Source: Argentina anserina (lineage: Eukaryota; Streptophyta; Magnoliopsida; Rosales; Rosaceae). From it: 64,000 bases of DNA. The translations under genes and the position numbers were made by a program. The number at the start of each line of letters is the position of its first letter. Position 1 is the stretch's first letter. The stretch is taken from NCBI RefSeq assembly GCF_933775445.1, contig NC_065873.1, forward strand, positions 3,658,001-3,722,000. The letters run 5' to 3'. The notes below the pieces were generated by a model, which saw only the letters and a list, made by a program, of their open reading frames with translations, searched no databases and was not told the origin of the DNA. Of the stretch, positions 11,094 through 22,509 are shown in pieces.

Positions 11094-11938
11094 TGTCTAC
11101 TAAAAAAATCTATGAGTATTGCTTTGCTTTAAGCCACAAGACGCTCATCTCTCTCCCTCACACAGCCATTGCTTCATAGCCTTCTCTGCCTCAATTCCAC
11201 TCTTCCCAATTCTTTAATTAAAATTTTGAGTGTTCCATACAGTTTATTGTTAAAAATCTATCAAAGTGTTGCTTGATTTAAAGCTACAAGATTAGTTTAG
11301 TACGTGTGGCTTCACTTGCTTGTTTTGGTGAAGCTTATTTGAGGTTTTAATGCTTCATTTCAAAGATTTTTAGAATGTTTGTAAATTTTGTTGTCTGGTC
11401 TTCTTTCTTATCGTCAAGATTGTGTTTGTTGTATATGGTTTTAATAGATATTTTTTTTCATCTTCTTTGTATGTTATGATCAAATTCATAGATCTTCATA
11501 GGTCTCAATAGTTTCAGATAATAAGAAGATATTGATTGTTTGATGCTTTCTTTTATGTTAGTGTCTTACGATGATTCAATACAATTACCTGGTTCCATAG
11601 TTACCCCTTAATGGATTTCTTTTCTTGATAATTTAATGAATCTCTATATTGAATGAACTTGCCGATAACATTGATAATGATTTTATAATTGAAGAGTTTG
11701 AAAATTGAGGGAACCTCGTAGAGTACGTTTAGTTAGCTTATTATTGCATACTTGCAATGTTGTGATGCTTGTAGTTTTCAATTCACAAGGTTTCGTTTTA
11801 CTTCTTCTTGGTGCATATTTTGATTGAAAGTTACAAAGGTGTGAGAATCATCCATGCATCCATTGAGTTCTAAACCTTTAAAAAAAATTGGTGTGGTATA
11901 TACATTAGCCTAGATGGCTTTTGAATCTTGGATCCGCC
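10990..11938. mobile_element. Non-autonomous hAT-like DNA transposon
   Basis: It begins CAGGGGCGGAG and ends CTTGGATCCGCC, whose complement starts GGCGGATCC, so the last CAGG bases of the right TIR seem lost. Flanks are GTTCTACT (10982-10989) and ATTCTACT (11939-11946), a 7-of-8 target duplication. An internal TA microsatellite lies at 11059-11091. No transposase is visible. Confidence 0.65.
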
Positions 11939-11989
11939 ATTCTACTGTTATTCTTAACCATGTGAGAAGATGGAGGAAACCCTTTAACA

Positions 11990-12886
11990 AAAAAAAGAAG
12001 TAAAGAAACCCATTAGGGTAAAAAGATTAATTATGAAAAAAAATTAAAAAAAAATAGAAAATTAGTTAGTGGTATTAGACCACATTTGAATTAATTAAAA
12101 ACTCACTTTTCATATTTCTTATATAAATTAGGACATAAACTCAAGCCCAAAGAATAGATAAAACAAAACTGATTAATTAATTAATGTAAAAATATCCAAA
12201 ATACCCTTATTTTCGTGAAAATTACCAAATGACACTCTTAGATCTAACAAATTTCTCTCTACTCAGTTTTTAGTTTTTTTTTTCCGGCAAATTTATGTTT
12301 TTCGGCCAAACTACCGGCAATTTGGAGGTGAGGTAATATATAAAGTTGTTCATTATATCATGGGCTTTCATTTAAGTACCATATTACATATGTTTTGAGA
12401 AATTTTGAAATTTTGAATTATGCTTACTAAAAACCACAGTAACAGTTAGTTTCTCAGTCGACAATAGTAACTAGATTTATAGTCGACAGTAGCATGTACC
12501 TTCCAAGTAGCAGGTGTCTTCCAAGTCGACAGTAGCAGGTGTCTTTTAACTCGACAATAGCAGTTAGTTTTTTATAATCAACAGTAGCAGATAACTTTTC
12601 CATTGATAGTAACAAACACTATAGGTCAAAGAGGGGTAAAAAAGTAAAATATTTTATGACATGTGGCAATTTGTCATCATTTGGTACTTATTTGTAAATT
12701 TTAGTCTTTATTTGCTTTATCAAATTAAGTAGAGAGTTATTTGTAAATTAGATTGTTGTCTGGTACTTTTGAGTAGTTTGTTATAAAACATAAATTTATA
12801 ATTATATAAAAAAATAGAATTAATCAATGAATAACAAATTTGTGTTGTGATGATCTCCTAAATTATGGGCTACCTAGCATTACTCT
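11990..12886 (-). repeat. MITE-like repeat, copy B, split by an insertion of about 727 bp
   Basis: In reverse orientation 12886-12788 and 12060-11990 together match copy A (6872-7045). The intervening 12061-12787 does not, so it was inserted later or copy B was rearranged. The insert has no recognised coding content and no clear terminal inverted repeats. Confidence 0.55.
12456..12612 (+). repeat. Minisatellite with GTCGACAGTAGCAG-type motif
   Basis: About six degenerate copies of GTCGACAGTAGCAG (variants TCGACAATAGTAA, TCGACAATAGCAG, ATCAACAGTAGCAG) recur with spacing of roughly 25-35 bp, several followed by GTGTCTT. They lie inside the insert that splits MITE copy B. Confidence 0.6.
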
Positions 12887-13132
12887 AGTTAATTTCCTTG
12901 AATTTCTTTTTTACCTTCTTTTTTCATAGATTTGACTCCGGGCACCATGTTACAGATTATGTCTAATTGTTCCTCATACTATGGGGAAGTCTTATATTTA
13001 TTGGGTTTAGAACCTTATCCAATTAATTTGTACAAAGGATAAGAATTTCGTGAAAACACAATAACACAGATAGATCCATAAAAAAGGATCTTTTTTAAAC
13101 CGACATAAAAATCATTAGAAAATTAAGAAGGG

Positions 13133-13255
13133 CAGGTTGTGGTGACTGGTGAGGATCATGAAGCTAATGCTCTGAAGAAGCTTATCTTAAAGGGGGTGCA
13201 AAATGAGATAATTGTGATTGGGAAGTTTGATTTGAACAAATTTAAGCTAGACTGA
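13133..13255 (+). pseudogene. Possible short coding remnant, unrecognised
   Basis: An open stretch of 40 codons reads QVVVTGEDHEANALKKLI and continues to FDLNKFKLD before a stop. It looks like a protein exon in composition, weakly like a heavy-metal-associated fold, but has no start codon or neighbours. The function is not assigned. Confidence 0.25.
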
Positions 13256-14470
13256 TAAGCCCTCATACCCAATGAACCTGTTTGGAGAAGGCCAAAACGT
13301 TAAACATTATATATAGGGGTAGTGGCTTGGTGGTGAGTAGTGCAAAAGTGTCATTGTGAATGTGTGATCAATCTAGTTGATCTCAAACATAATTAAATAT
13401 AACATATCACTTTAAAGCTTAATTAATTTACCTTCTGAGTATGTAAAAGACTTGGAATTAAAATTTTATCACATTTGCCTATGTTATGTAGAACACAGAT
13501 TATGTTAGGTAGCACAGAGACTGACGAACACAGATTAACACGCAAGTTTGCTCATGCAGTCTGTACAATTGCTATGCTCGTGTGATTTCTTTGACCTCAT
13601 GACTCTTTTGTTGAATGGAATCTTAATGGAAAACTAGCATATATGAACAGTTCATGAACTTGCAATACTTTAGTACAGAACATTGTTGGACTACGACTAT
13701 TAATTGGAAGAGAAACGATAGTGTTATCCCCACCTTAGATGCCCCGTGATGTTAGAAAAACTTGAATTTGTAACCACCACAATGCCAATTATTCTAAAAT
13801 AACCAGCAATCACGCCATATGTCACCAAACATGAGTAATGCATATATTTCTTGGCAATTGCCATAGCTTCATTCCAAAACAATTTGATTTTTCAATTTAG
13901 ATATTTCAAATTTAACTCTTAACGGTACCTTCTCCCTACAAAACAAAAAGGATAAACCAATTTGTAATCATAATCATGATATTATCACAATTTATGTAAT
14001 CACAAAGCATGATATTATCTCAATTTATATGCATGAGTTTTTCTAATGAGCCAATTGATCAAAGGACTCTTATGAAAGAACAAGCTTGATGTTGGCCTAA
14101 TATTTCTAGAAGTTCAATGTTTCATTAATTTATGGTCTTCCTTCTCATCATATTGAAGCCAATCAAGCCACTTGCATTTGATATTGCTAAACCTGGAGGT
14201 ACTAATCCTCCCATGTGTGACTAAACTCAAGTCAGGCCCCCTTTTATTGATTTCTTATCGTTACTTTGTCCCATTTCAATCATGTCATTTTGCTTTTGCG
14301 CCACCCTCCTTTTTGTACACTCAATTTCCCTAAGAAACGACTCCAAAGTCTTCTCAAGTAAACGAGGAACAATGGAGGAAATGGGGAGCTGTTCGAGTGT
14401 GTATAATATAGCTCTCACCTACGTTCTTTTCCATACAGGCTCTTATACCAAAATTATCAAAACATCAATT
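13256..14470. other. Upstream region of the LRR receptor-like gene
   Basis: AT-rich, with no recognised gene. It presumably holds the promoter of the receptor-like protein, but no convincing TATA box or known element was pinned down. An in-frame ATG at 14282 exists but gives a poor N-terminus. Confidence 0.4.
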
Positions 14471-17400
14471 ATGGAGCTAACACTGAGCTTATGGCATAGT
14501 CGAATGCTTCTGAAGCGTGTACTACTATCCATGTTTCCTTTCTTTGTTGTTGCCAACTCCTTAAACTCTGTGCAGCAGCCGTCACCTTCCTGCCATGATG
14601 ATGAGAGCTTCGCCTTGCTCCAGTTTAAGCGAAGCTTTGTCATCGACGAGTTTGCTTCTATTGGTGATGATGCTTATGCAAAGGTATTGTCATGGAAACC
14701 AGCTGCTGCTAAAGGATGCTGCTCATGGGACGGGGTCGAGTGTGATAAGAGGACGGGTTATGTGATTGGCCTTGATCTTAGTAGCAGTTACCTCTCAGGA
14801 TCTATCAATTCCAACAGCACCCTCTTCCACCTTGTTCATCTTCAGAGGCTGAACCTTGCTGATAATGACTTCAATCAATCTCAAATTCCTACTACCATCA
14901 GGAATCTTCCAATGCTTCATTATCTCAACCTCTCTGGCTCTTTCTTTTCCGGTGATATTCCATCTGAAATTTCTCACTTGTCCAAGTTGTCCTCCTTGGA
15001 TCTCTCCGACAATACTGATATTACCGGTGAAAGATCGCTGAAGCTAAACCAGTCCAATCTAAGAAGGCTAGTTCAAAACTTAACAAGTGTAGAACAGCTT
15101 CATCTCAGCTCCGTCCTCATTTCTGCACCAGTACCCCATTCCATGGCAAATTTATCAACTTTGACATCTCTTCTCCTCGAGTATTGTGATCTGCTAGGCG
15201 AATTCCCGGTAAGTATTTTAAAATTACAGAGTTTAAAGTTTCTCAATGTAGAATCCAATCCAGATCTCGTAGGCTTTTTTCCAGCATTTGAACAAACTAG
15301 TCCTCTCATATCACTCAGAGTTTCCAGAACAAGGTTTTCAGGAGTCCTTCCTTTTTCAATTGAAAAGCTTCAGTCATTGAACGAATTAGTTGCCAGTCGT
15401 TGCAATTTTTCCGGATTGCTTCCATCTTCACTTGGAAGTCTTAGGAAGCTGGTTTATTTAGACCTTTCAAATAACACACTAACTGGCTCCATCCCTGCTT
15501 CTTTGACAACCCTTACCCAACTTTCATATCTGTCCCTTGATAATAATCATTTCAGCGGCTACATCCCATCTTCTCTTGGTAATCTCACCCAGCTCACAAC
15601 ACTTTTGCTAGCAACAAATCAATTAACTGGTCCAATCCCACCATCTCTAGGAAAGCTTACCGAACTCACTGAGTTAGACCTCTCTGGTAATGGTATCAGT
15701 GGTTACATCCCATCTTCCATAGGAAATCTCAACCAGCTAGAAAGACTTTCGCTTTCATCTAACCAACTTACTGGGCCGATCCCATCTTCTATTGGAAATT
15801 TCAGCAAACTAATCGAGTTGGATTTTTATTCAAATCATTTGAACAGTTCCATTCCCGAGTCCTTATTCAATCTCACAAGTATCGTGACACTTTATCTAGA
15901 TAGTAATAGATTCAGTGGAAAATTGAATTTTTTCATGTTCCAAAAGCTGCAAAGTCTCCTCATACTGTATCTATCTAGAAATAAATTGGAATTGTTGCTC
16001 GAAGAGACAAGATATACGAATGCAACAACAACATTTCCAAATTTTATAACTCTAGGACTGGGTTCTTGCAACATAACTGAGTTCCCGAGTTTCCTAAGAT
16101 ATCAAAAAAACTTGCGATGGCTGGAACTTGCTGAGAATGGAATGCATGGCCAAGTACCGAGATGGATGTGGAATGTAAGCACAGAAAGTTTGACAGTACT
16201 GAACATTTCTCATAACTTCCTTTCTGGCTTTGACCATCCTCCAGTAGTTCTTTCATGGAGCGGCTTACAACTCTTGGACCTTTCATCGAACATGATTCAG
16301 GGATCACTACTGATACCTTCACCATCCATCAAGTACTATGTAATTTCAGACAACAAGCTAAGTGGACAAGTTTCACCTCTGATATGCAACCCGACTTCTC
16401 TGGAGTACCTTGATTTGTCAAATAACAACTTGAATGGAATACTGCCGCAGTGTCTCGGGAATTTCAGTGAAAACCTGCGAGTCTTACATCTTGGAAACAA
16501 CTCTTTTGAAGGCCACCTCCCACAAGCATACACAAGCAATCTGATCATGATTGATGTTAGCAACAATAAGCTGCAGGGAGTATTGCCCAGGTCATTGGTG
16601 AATTGTGTGATGCTTGAGTTTCTTGTTATATCAAACAACAAATTCAATGATGTTTTTCCTTCTTGGTTGGGAGTTCTCCCAGGATTGAGACTCTTGGCAA
16701 TGCACCATAATCGCTTCCATGGGTTGATCAGGAAACCTGACAAGAATCTAGGTCATTTCCTTCAGTTGCATATTCTTGATGTATCTTTTAATAATTTCTC
16801 AGGCAACTTCCCCTTTGAATACATCTTCTCTGGGAATGCAATCAAAGGTATCACTTCGGATCAGCTCACATACATGAAGACAACTGCAGATGTTGTTTAT
16901 GATCCTTCATATGGCGGAGGGTATTTCTCCTTCACAATGACAAGTAAAGGTACAAACATATTCTATCGAAAGATTCCAGGGGACTTTGCAGCCATCGACA
17001 TCTCAAGCAACAAATTTGATGGGAAGATTCCTGAATTCATTGGGGAGCTGACGGGGCTTCGTTCGCTGAATATGTCCAACAACATTTTCAGTGGTTTGAT
17101 CCCCTCATCCTTGGGAAAATTAAAGTTGCTGGAATCATTGGACCTTTCGCAGAACAAACTCTCAGGGGATATCCCTCGGCAACTGGCACAGATTTCATTC
17201 CTTGCAAAGTTCAATGTCTCTCACAACAATCTCAGAGGTCTTATCCCTCGTGGAACCCAGTTTGCTACATTTGATAGTACTTCATATCAAGGAAACCTGG
17301 GGTTATGTGGAGATCCATTGCCAAAAAAATGTGGCAATGAAACTTCCCAATTACCACCTCCAGCAGAAGAAGAGGAAGATGATTCGGATTCTGGTATTGA

Positions 17401-17563
17401 TTTGGATTGGAAATTTGTTCTGGCAGGATCTGTGAGTGGCATACTAGTTGGAGCGCTTCTCGCAGATGTGCTTGTCACAAGGAAGCGTGAATATTTTCTT
17501 GAGATTGTGGGCATTCTAATCAGACAAAGGAAGAAAAGAGGGAAAAGGACTTGGAGAAAATGA
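14471..17563 (+). CDS. Leucine-rich repeat receptor-like protein (RLP), cell surface
   Basis: A 1030-residue intronless protein. A signal peptide (about 1-33, hydrophobic VLLSMFPFFVVANS) is followed by an LRR N-terminal cap with paired cysteines (CCSWDGVEC, near 83-91). More than twenty plant-type LRRs (LxxLxLSxNxLxGxIP) come next, with a non-LRR island near YGGGYFSFTMTSKG. Then come four typical terminal LRRs, a C-cap (GNLGLCGDPLPKKC), an acidic patch (EEEEDDSDS) and one transmembrane helix around 980-1002. The tail is short, basic and lacks a kinase. This is the Cf-9/RLP architecture; such proteins perceive microbial or developmental ligands and need adaptor kinases such as SOBIR1. The start at 14471 is chosen because the signal peptide begins there; the upstream ATG at 14282 adds 63 unlikely residues. 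The gene appears intact. Its ligand is unknown. Confidence 0.95.
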   Translation: MELTLSLWHSRMLLKRVLLSMFPFFVVANSLNSVQQPSPSCHDDESFALLQFKRSFVIDEFASIGDDAYAKVLSWKPAAAKGCCSWDGVECDKRTGYVIGLDLSSSYLSGSINSNSTLFHLVHLQRLNLADNDFNQSQIPTTIRNLPMLHYLNLSGSFFSGDIPSEISHLSKLSSLDLSDNTDITGERSLKLNQSNLRRLVQNLTSVEQLHLSSVLISAPVPHSMANLSTLTSLLLEYCDLLGEFPVSILKLQSLKFLNVESNPDLVGFFPAFEQTSPLISLRVSRTRFSGVLPFSIEKLQSLNELVASRCNFSGLLPSSLGSLRKLVYLDLSNNTLTGSIPASLTTLTQLSYLSLDNNHFSGYIPSSLGNLTQLTTLLLATNQLTGPIPPSLGKLTELTELDLSGNGISGYIPSSIGNLNQLERLSLSSNQLTGPIPSSIGNFSKLIELDFYSNHLNSSIPESLFNLTSIVTLYLDSNRFSGKLNFFMFQKLQSLLILYLSRNKLELLLEETRYTNATTTFPNFITLGLGSCNITEFPSFLRYQKNLRWLELAENGMHGQVPRWMWNVSTESLTVLNISHNFLSGFDHPPVVLSWSGLQLLDLSSNMIQGSLLIPSPSIKYYVISDNKLSGQVSPLICNPTSLEYLDLSNNNLNGILPQCLGNFSENLRVLHLGNNSFEGHLPQAYTSNLIMIDVSNNKLQGVLPRSLVNCVMLEFLVISNNKFNDVFPSWLGVLPGLRLLAMHHNRFHGLIRKPDKNLGHFLQLHILDVSFNNFSGNFPFEYIFSGNAIKGITSDQLTYMKTTADVVYDPSYGGGYFSFTMTSKGTNIFYRKIPGDFAAIDISSNKFDGKIPEFIGELTGLRSLNMSNNIFSGLIPSSLGKLKLLESLDLSQNKLSGDIPRQLAQISFLAKFNVSHNNLRGLIPRGTQFATFDSTSYQGNLGLCGDPLPKKCGNETSQLPPPAEEEEDDSDSGIDLDWKFVLAGSVSGILVGALLADVLVTRKREYFLEIVGILIRQRKKRGKRTWRK

Positions 17564-18181
17564 GCTTGTTTTATTTGGCCATGCAACTACTCTTTGTTTC
17601 TGTCTTTCAGTTGTATTTTCATTATAATGTATAATGTACTCTTTTTGCATTTGTTGGTGAAGTAGAGATGCATACTATGTATACTTAATTTTGAGTGCAG
17701 AAACCACTCAGAGCCTATCAACTACAAAGGATTTGTTTTTGCTGACATATTTTATTTCGACCTAGTTTCATATTTTAGTATATCATGAACCAGAGAAAGT
17801 GAAACAGCATCATGTTGCTCAATTAAAAAACTTCAAATATCAAAGACAGTGATAGAACAGATCCAAAAACAGAAGCGCTGATTACTAGTAAAAGAATGGA
17901 CTAACCTCTTCCCTTGATGTCATCTTCATTCTGTGAGTAGAAGGAAATGTGCTGTACCAAATAGTCTCAATGCTTCTACATCACATTCCAAGAAATAAGA
18001 TGCTTCTCAGGCAAGGCAACCAAACCAATACTCCAAAACTGATCTATCATCTTCACCAATCACCACTAGTCCACCACCAGTCCAAAGGCAGCAATCCCCT
18101 TGTATATGACCAACCAAAGCCTCCAGCCGACCCCCATATCTTCCTCTTCAATGTAGTCTTCGTCTGCCACGCTATAGGAAC
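17564..18181. other. 3' flank of RLP gene and intergenic DNA
   Basis: The region holds the presumed RLP 3' UTR (ATAATGTATAATG near 17620) and otherwise unrecognised sequence. No second gene is seen. Confidence 0.4.
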
Positions 18182-18565
18182 CAGGGGCGGATCTAGGGTA
18201 GGGGGGGGGGACTCTAAGTCCCTCCAAGAATTTGGGAAATACTTACCTAAGTACATGCTAACAAATCCCAACAAATGCATATTTGTGTCTATTTTTTTTC
18301 CATTTACTTCCAATCGTCCTTGATTTCTTCCGCATGTAATTAATCTATTTTATTTTGTGCATTAATTTTGATTAAGGTTTTTGTTCAATTCCAAAATTTT
18401 CATTTTGCAATTGACTAAACTTATGATAATTTTGAATGGATTGTTTTTTTCAAATCAACAAGGTATATAATTAATATATTATAGTTGAATATTTTATACA
18501 CTACAAATTTTTATCACTTCGGCCGTTAAAGAAAAAATTCAAATCCAACCGAGTTATGAATTATG
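18182..18565. mobile_element. Possible hAT-like fragment, right end uncertain
   Basis: The start CAGGGGCGGATCTAGGG resembles the ends of the elements at 7849 and 10990, and GAATCCGCC near 18565 could be a decayed right end. No matching 8-bp target duplication was found. A G10 run lies near 18201-18210. Confidence 0.35.
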
Positions 18566-19063
18566 AATCCGCCGAACTCCAAAGCCACCATCTCCCCCTG
18601 ACCTTGAACAAAATAAAACTAAATATTCGTCCGCCAAACTCTACTTATCTCAGACATTTTATCGAATACCTTCCGTACACAACCTATCCAAAGCACCCAC
18701 ATACCCCGTGAGCTTCCAATGCCTTCGACCACATCACACTTCTTTTAAACATTTCATCGAACATTTCTCTGCATCACCTTTCGACCCCAAAATTTATTAA
18801 TCATAACAATCAAATATAGACAACCCGAAAGTCTGACCAAACAAAAAATGCCAAACGCCAAAACGAATATCCTTTCGCTTCCCAGACGCCACATCCGAAG
18901 AAACCACACGACTCTCCCCCAAAAAGGCCTTTAAATCTGTAGCCAGTAGCCATCAGGCTCCAAAGTTGAAAAAACCTTCTCGCAAATATTAAAACACAAA
19001 GGCACATGCGGACAGGCTCACCTTACGTTTTCAGACAAAACAAACAAGATCGGTCTGATTAAG

Positions 19064-19084
19064 CTTAACCGAAGCAAAGGGACA
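19064..19084 (-). promoter_or_regulatory. Candidate nitrate-responsive element (NRE-like)
   Basis: On the minus strand this reads TGTCCCTT-N10-AAG. The published NRE consensus in plant nitrite reductase promoters is close to TGACCCTT-N10-AAG, bound by NIN-like proteins. One core base differs. It lies about 220 bp upstream of the nitrite reductase start codon, a plausible place. A single match could be chance. Confidence 0.4.
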
Positions 19085-19263
19085 AAATAGTTATTTACAG
19101 AGACCAACAGTCACCACTACTACTTCACCACCTTGAAATGGTTTTCTTAAACATAAAGATGCGACCTTTGGCACAACCCAAGAGCCCATTCATCCTAAGG
19201 TCCTCACCGCCACGCCCACAATCTCCCCCTACAAAAATGGCCACACCCTCCTCTCTTTCTTCC

Positions 19264-19303
19264 CATCATCATCATCATCATCATCATCATCACCACCACC
19301 ACC
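19264..19303 (+). repeat. (CAT)n/(CAC)n microsatellite in nitrite reductase leader
   Basis: A run of CAT triplets turning into CAC ends just before the nitrite reductase ATG. Read in another frame it gives a His-rich peptide, which is not thought to be made. Length polymorphism is likely. Confidence 0.8.
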
Positions 19304-19304
19304 C

Positions 19305-21629
19305 ATGGCTTCTTCATTTCGGTTTCTCTCTACTCCTCCTCTACCCTCTTCGGCCCCCACCAAGCTCTCCGCAGCCACCGCACCACCGCAGCCAGACGTG
19401 GCTGCGGAGAGGCTGGAGCCGAGGGTGGAGGAGAGAGAAGGGTACTGGGTGCTGAAGGAGAAGTTTCGAGAAGGGATTAATGTTCAGGAGAAGGTCAAGA
19501 TTCAGAGGGAGCCTATGAAGCTTTACATGGAAAGTGGGATTGAAGAGCTTGCAAAGCTGCCTTTTGAGGAGCTTGACAAGGTTAAGGATACAAAGGATGA
19601 TATTGATGTTAGGCTCAAGTGGCTTGGTCTCTTCCACAGGAGAAAGCATCATTGTAAGTGAAATTTGATTAGTACACTAACATTGATTAACATTTTCACT
19701 GAATTATTACATGTTTATGTTTAGTAGTATCACAATTAGACATGTAGTTTAGTAGTTGGTTTTAATTGCTTAAAAATGATGGTGATCAGATGGAAGATTT
19801 ATGATGAGGTTGAAGCTACCAAATGGGGTAACAACAAGTGCGCAGACAAGGTATTTAGCGAGTGTGATACGAAAATATGGCAAGGATGGATGTGCAGATG
19901 TGACAACCAGGCAGAATTGGCAAATCCGAGGAATTGTGCTGGCAGATGTGCCCGACATTTTGAAGGGTCTTGCCGAAGTAGGCTTGACTAGTCTGCAGAG
20001 TGGGATGGACAATGTGAGAAACCCAGTTGGGAATCCACTTGCAGGCATTGATCCGCAGGAAATTGTTGACACGAGACCTTACACGAATTTGTTGTCCCAG
20101 TACATTACTGGCAATTCACTCGGCAATCCGACTATAACAAACTTGTAAGTAATCTAACTCCCTCAATGGAAAGGCCACCCTGTTTGGTTATAACTAAGCT
20201 TAAGTTTCATACAAATGTACTGTTTGATCTAATATCACCCTAGTCGTTGTAGTTTCAATTTAGCAGTCACGTCCCTTAGTTTATAAAATGTAGCACTATG
20301 ATCCAAAACGGCATTCAATTGCATATTATATGATCTGTGATCCAAATGCAGTTGTTATAACTAAGCAAAGATGTTAATTAGTTGCTTAGCTTATTAAGTT
20401 TATGCTTCATCTGAGCAGGCCAAGGAAGTGGAATGTGTGTGTGATAGGGTCTCATGATCTTTATGAGCATCCCCACATCAATGATCTTGCATACATGCCT
20501 GCAACAAAAGATGGAAAATTTGGATTCAATTTACTTGTCGGAGGCTTCTTCAGTCCTAAAAGATGTGCAGAGGCAGTTCCTCTGGATGCATGGGTTTCGA
20601 CAGAAGATATGATCCCGGTTTGCAAAGCTATACTGGAGGCTTATAGAGATCTTGGCTTCAGAGGGAACAGACAAAAAACAAGAATGATGTGGTTGATTGA
20701 TGAACTTGTAAGTATGCACCATCCTGATTATATAATAAGGTGCTTCTTAATAACATATGTAATCTTTAAGTTACTGAACTATTTAGTTGTCCATATGTCA
20801 ACCACTCAACTCTTGAAATACTTGGAAGTACTTCCAAATTTTAAAGTAACTTCCGTTAGTGTGTGCTAATGTTGTTGCCTTCCTTCAGGGCATAGAAGGA
20901 TTCAGATCAGAGGTTGTTAAGAGAATGCCCTTCAAGAAATTGGAAAGAGCATCTTCTGAGGATTTGGTACAACAGCAATGGGAAAGGAGAGACTATATAG
21001 GTCTCCATCCACAGAAACAAGAAGGTGTGAGCTTTGTAGGTCTTCACATTCCAGTAGGCAGGGTCCAAGCAGATGACATGGATGAGCTAGCTCGAATAGC
21101 CGATGAGTATGGCACTGGGGAACTACGTCTCACAGTGGAGCAAAACATTATCATCCCTAATGTTGAGAACAGGAAACTCCAAGCATTGCTTGAAGAACCG
21201 CTTCTGCAAGAAAAGTTTTCACCTGAACCTTCCATTCTCATGAAAGGACTAGTAGCTTGCACCGGCAACCAGTTTTGCGGGCAAGCCATCATTGAGACAA
21301 AGCAACGGGCATTGAAGGTGACTGAGGAGGTAGAGAGGCACGTGGCAGTGACTCGGCCAGTGAGGATGCATTGGACAGGGTGCCCCAACACCTGTGGGCA
21401 GGTGCAGGTGGCAGATATAGGTTTCATGGGATGCATGGCAAGGGATGAGAATGGGAAGCCTTGTGAAGGAGCTGATGTTTTCCTGGGAGGGAGAATAGGT
21501 AGTGACTCACATCTGGGAGATATTTATAAGAAGAGTGTCCCTTGTAAGGACTTGGTGCCCTTAGTTGTTGACATATTGGTTAAACACTTTGGGGCTGTCC
21601 CAAGGGAGAGGGAAGAAGGGGATGAGTGA
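19305..21629 (+). CDS. NIR: Ferredoxin-nitrite reductase, chloroplastic (4 exons)
   Basis: It reduces nitrite to ammonium in plastids with ferredoxin, a siroheme and a 4Fe-4S cluster. Exons are 19305-19653, 19790-20144, 20419-20707 and 20889-21629. All introns are GT..AG and the joined frame stays open for 577 codons, close to the usual plant length of about 580-590. The N-terminus (MASSFRFLSTPPLPSSAP) is a Ser/Pro-rich transit peptide. Cluster and siroheme cysteines fall at about 455, 461, 496 and 500 (CTGNQFC and CPNTC), with the spacing known from spinach NiR. The start ATG in CCCATGGCT has a good context. The neighbour upstream is the RLP; no functional link is seen. An NRE-like motif upstream suggests nitrate control. 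Nothing in the frame is broken. Confidence 0.97.
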
Positions 21630-22509
21630 TTCAAGAGTAATTGAAAGGAACGGTTCAATGCAGATATTCATGGGTGTTTTCTCTGGTTGAAGGAAGGTAA
21701 AGAAGCACATCTTTGTGATTCTGAGCATAAGTATCTGACTTCTACACACTTCATTTTGTGGACCGCTTCTTAGGATGTGAGCTTACCCTGTTCCTCCTGT
21801 TGTTGTATACCAAAGTAGTACTTGAGCTTGATCAGGTATTTGTCAATTCATGTTTGCATTCAGTGAACATAAATTTATGTTCATCACTAATAAGATGCAA
21901 TCTCTATTATATTCAGTATCAGATCTTATTCCCAAATGCAACTGAAGATTTTGTTATATCAAGACTGACTGTGTCATGTCTATATATATATTTCTATTAT
22001 TCAAAAAGTACATAAATTTTTACGTGTCTTAGATGGTGGTGTTTTCTGTATCAAGTAATATCTTGAAAATTGGTCAGGAAAGTTTGTTGTGACATTGTTC
22101 CCCTTCCAGTGATAGTTTCAGACTTTTAGAGGTGTTTAGGTTAGACTGAAGGGGACGGAGAAATCCATATTGATAGATAGTATTTCAGGTCATTATACTC
22201 TACATAAGAGCAGCAGAGCATCAAGTCTGGTTATACTGCCCTTGAACCAGGTTGTGGTGACAACCAAAGTTGTGGTTTAACCAAATGAACCGGCCAAGCT
22301 CTTCCTGTAGCTCTGTTTTTTTTATCCTAGACCCAGTAGGAGAGGGTAAGGGAGATGGTTTGGGAGCAACTAGGTATTTAGGAGCTGGACAAATTATTTA
22401 GAAATATTTAGATTTGGCAATTTTTTATATAATTATAATTCATAAATACATTTCCGGTGCCTACAGACTAAATACCTAAGTAGTTTTGCACGGTTATACA
22501 GCCCTTTTC
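21630..22509. other. 3' flank of nitrite reductase and intergenic DNA
   Basis: It includes the presumed 3' UTR (to around 21990). No gene was recognised in the rest. Confidence 0.5.

Larger units (their letters stand above)
18566..19304. other. Nitrite reductase upstream region
   Basis: No gene on either strand is convincing. The region holds the presumed promoter and 5' UTR of nitrite reductase, with a (CAT)n/(CAC)n microsatellite at 19264-19303 immediately before the start codon. Confidence 0.5.

Noticed and set aside
14282..14470. Longer N-terminus for the LRR receptor-like protein starting at 14282
   Set aside because: The extra 63 residues are unlike RLPs and would bury the clear signal peptide that begins at 14471.
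16336..16743. Minus-strand ORFs across the LRR gene
   Set aside because: Antisense to a clearly coding LRR frame, with no homology recognised.
18174..18573. Third hAT-like element with a full target duplication
   Set aside because: The left end is convincing but no 8-bp repeat of ATAGGAAC was found at the proposed right end.
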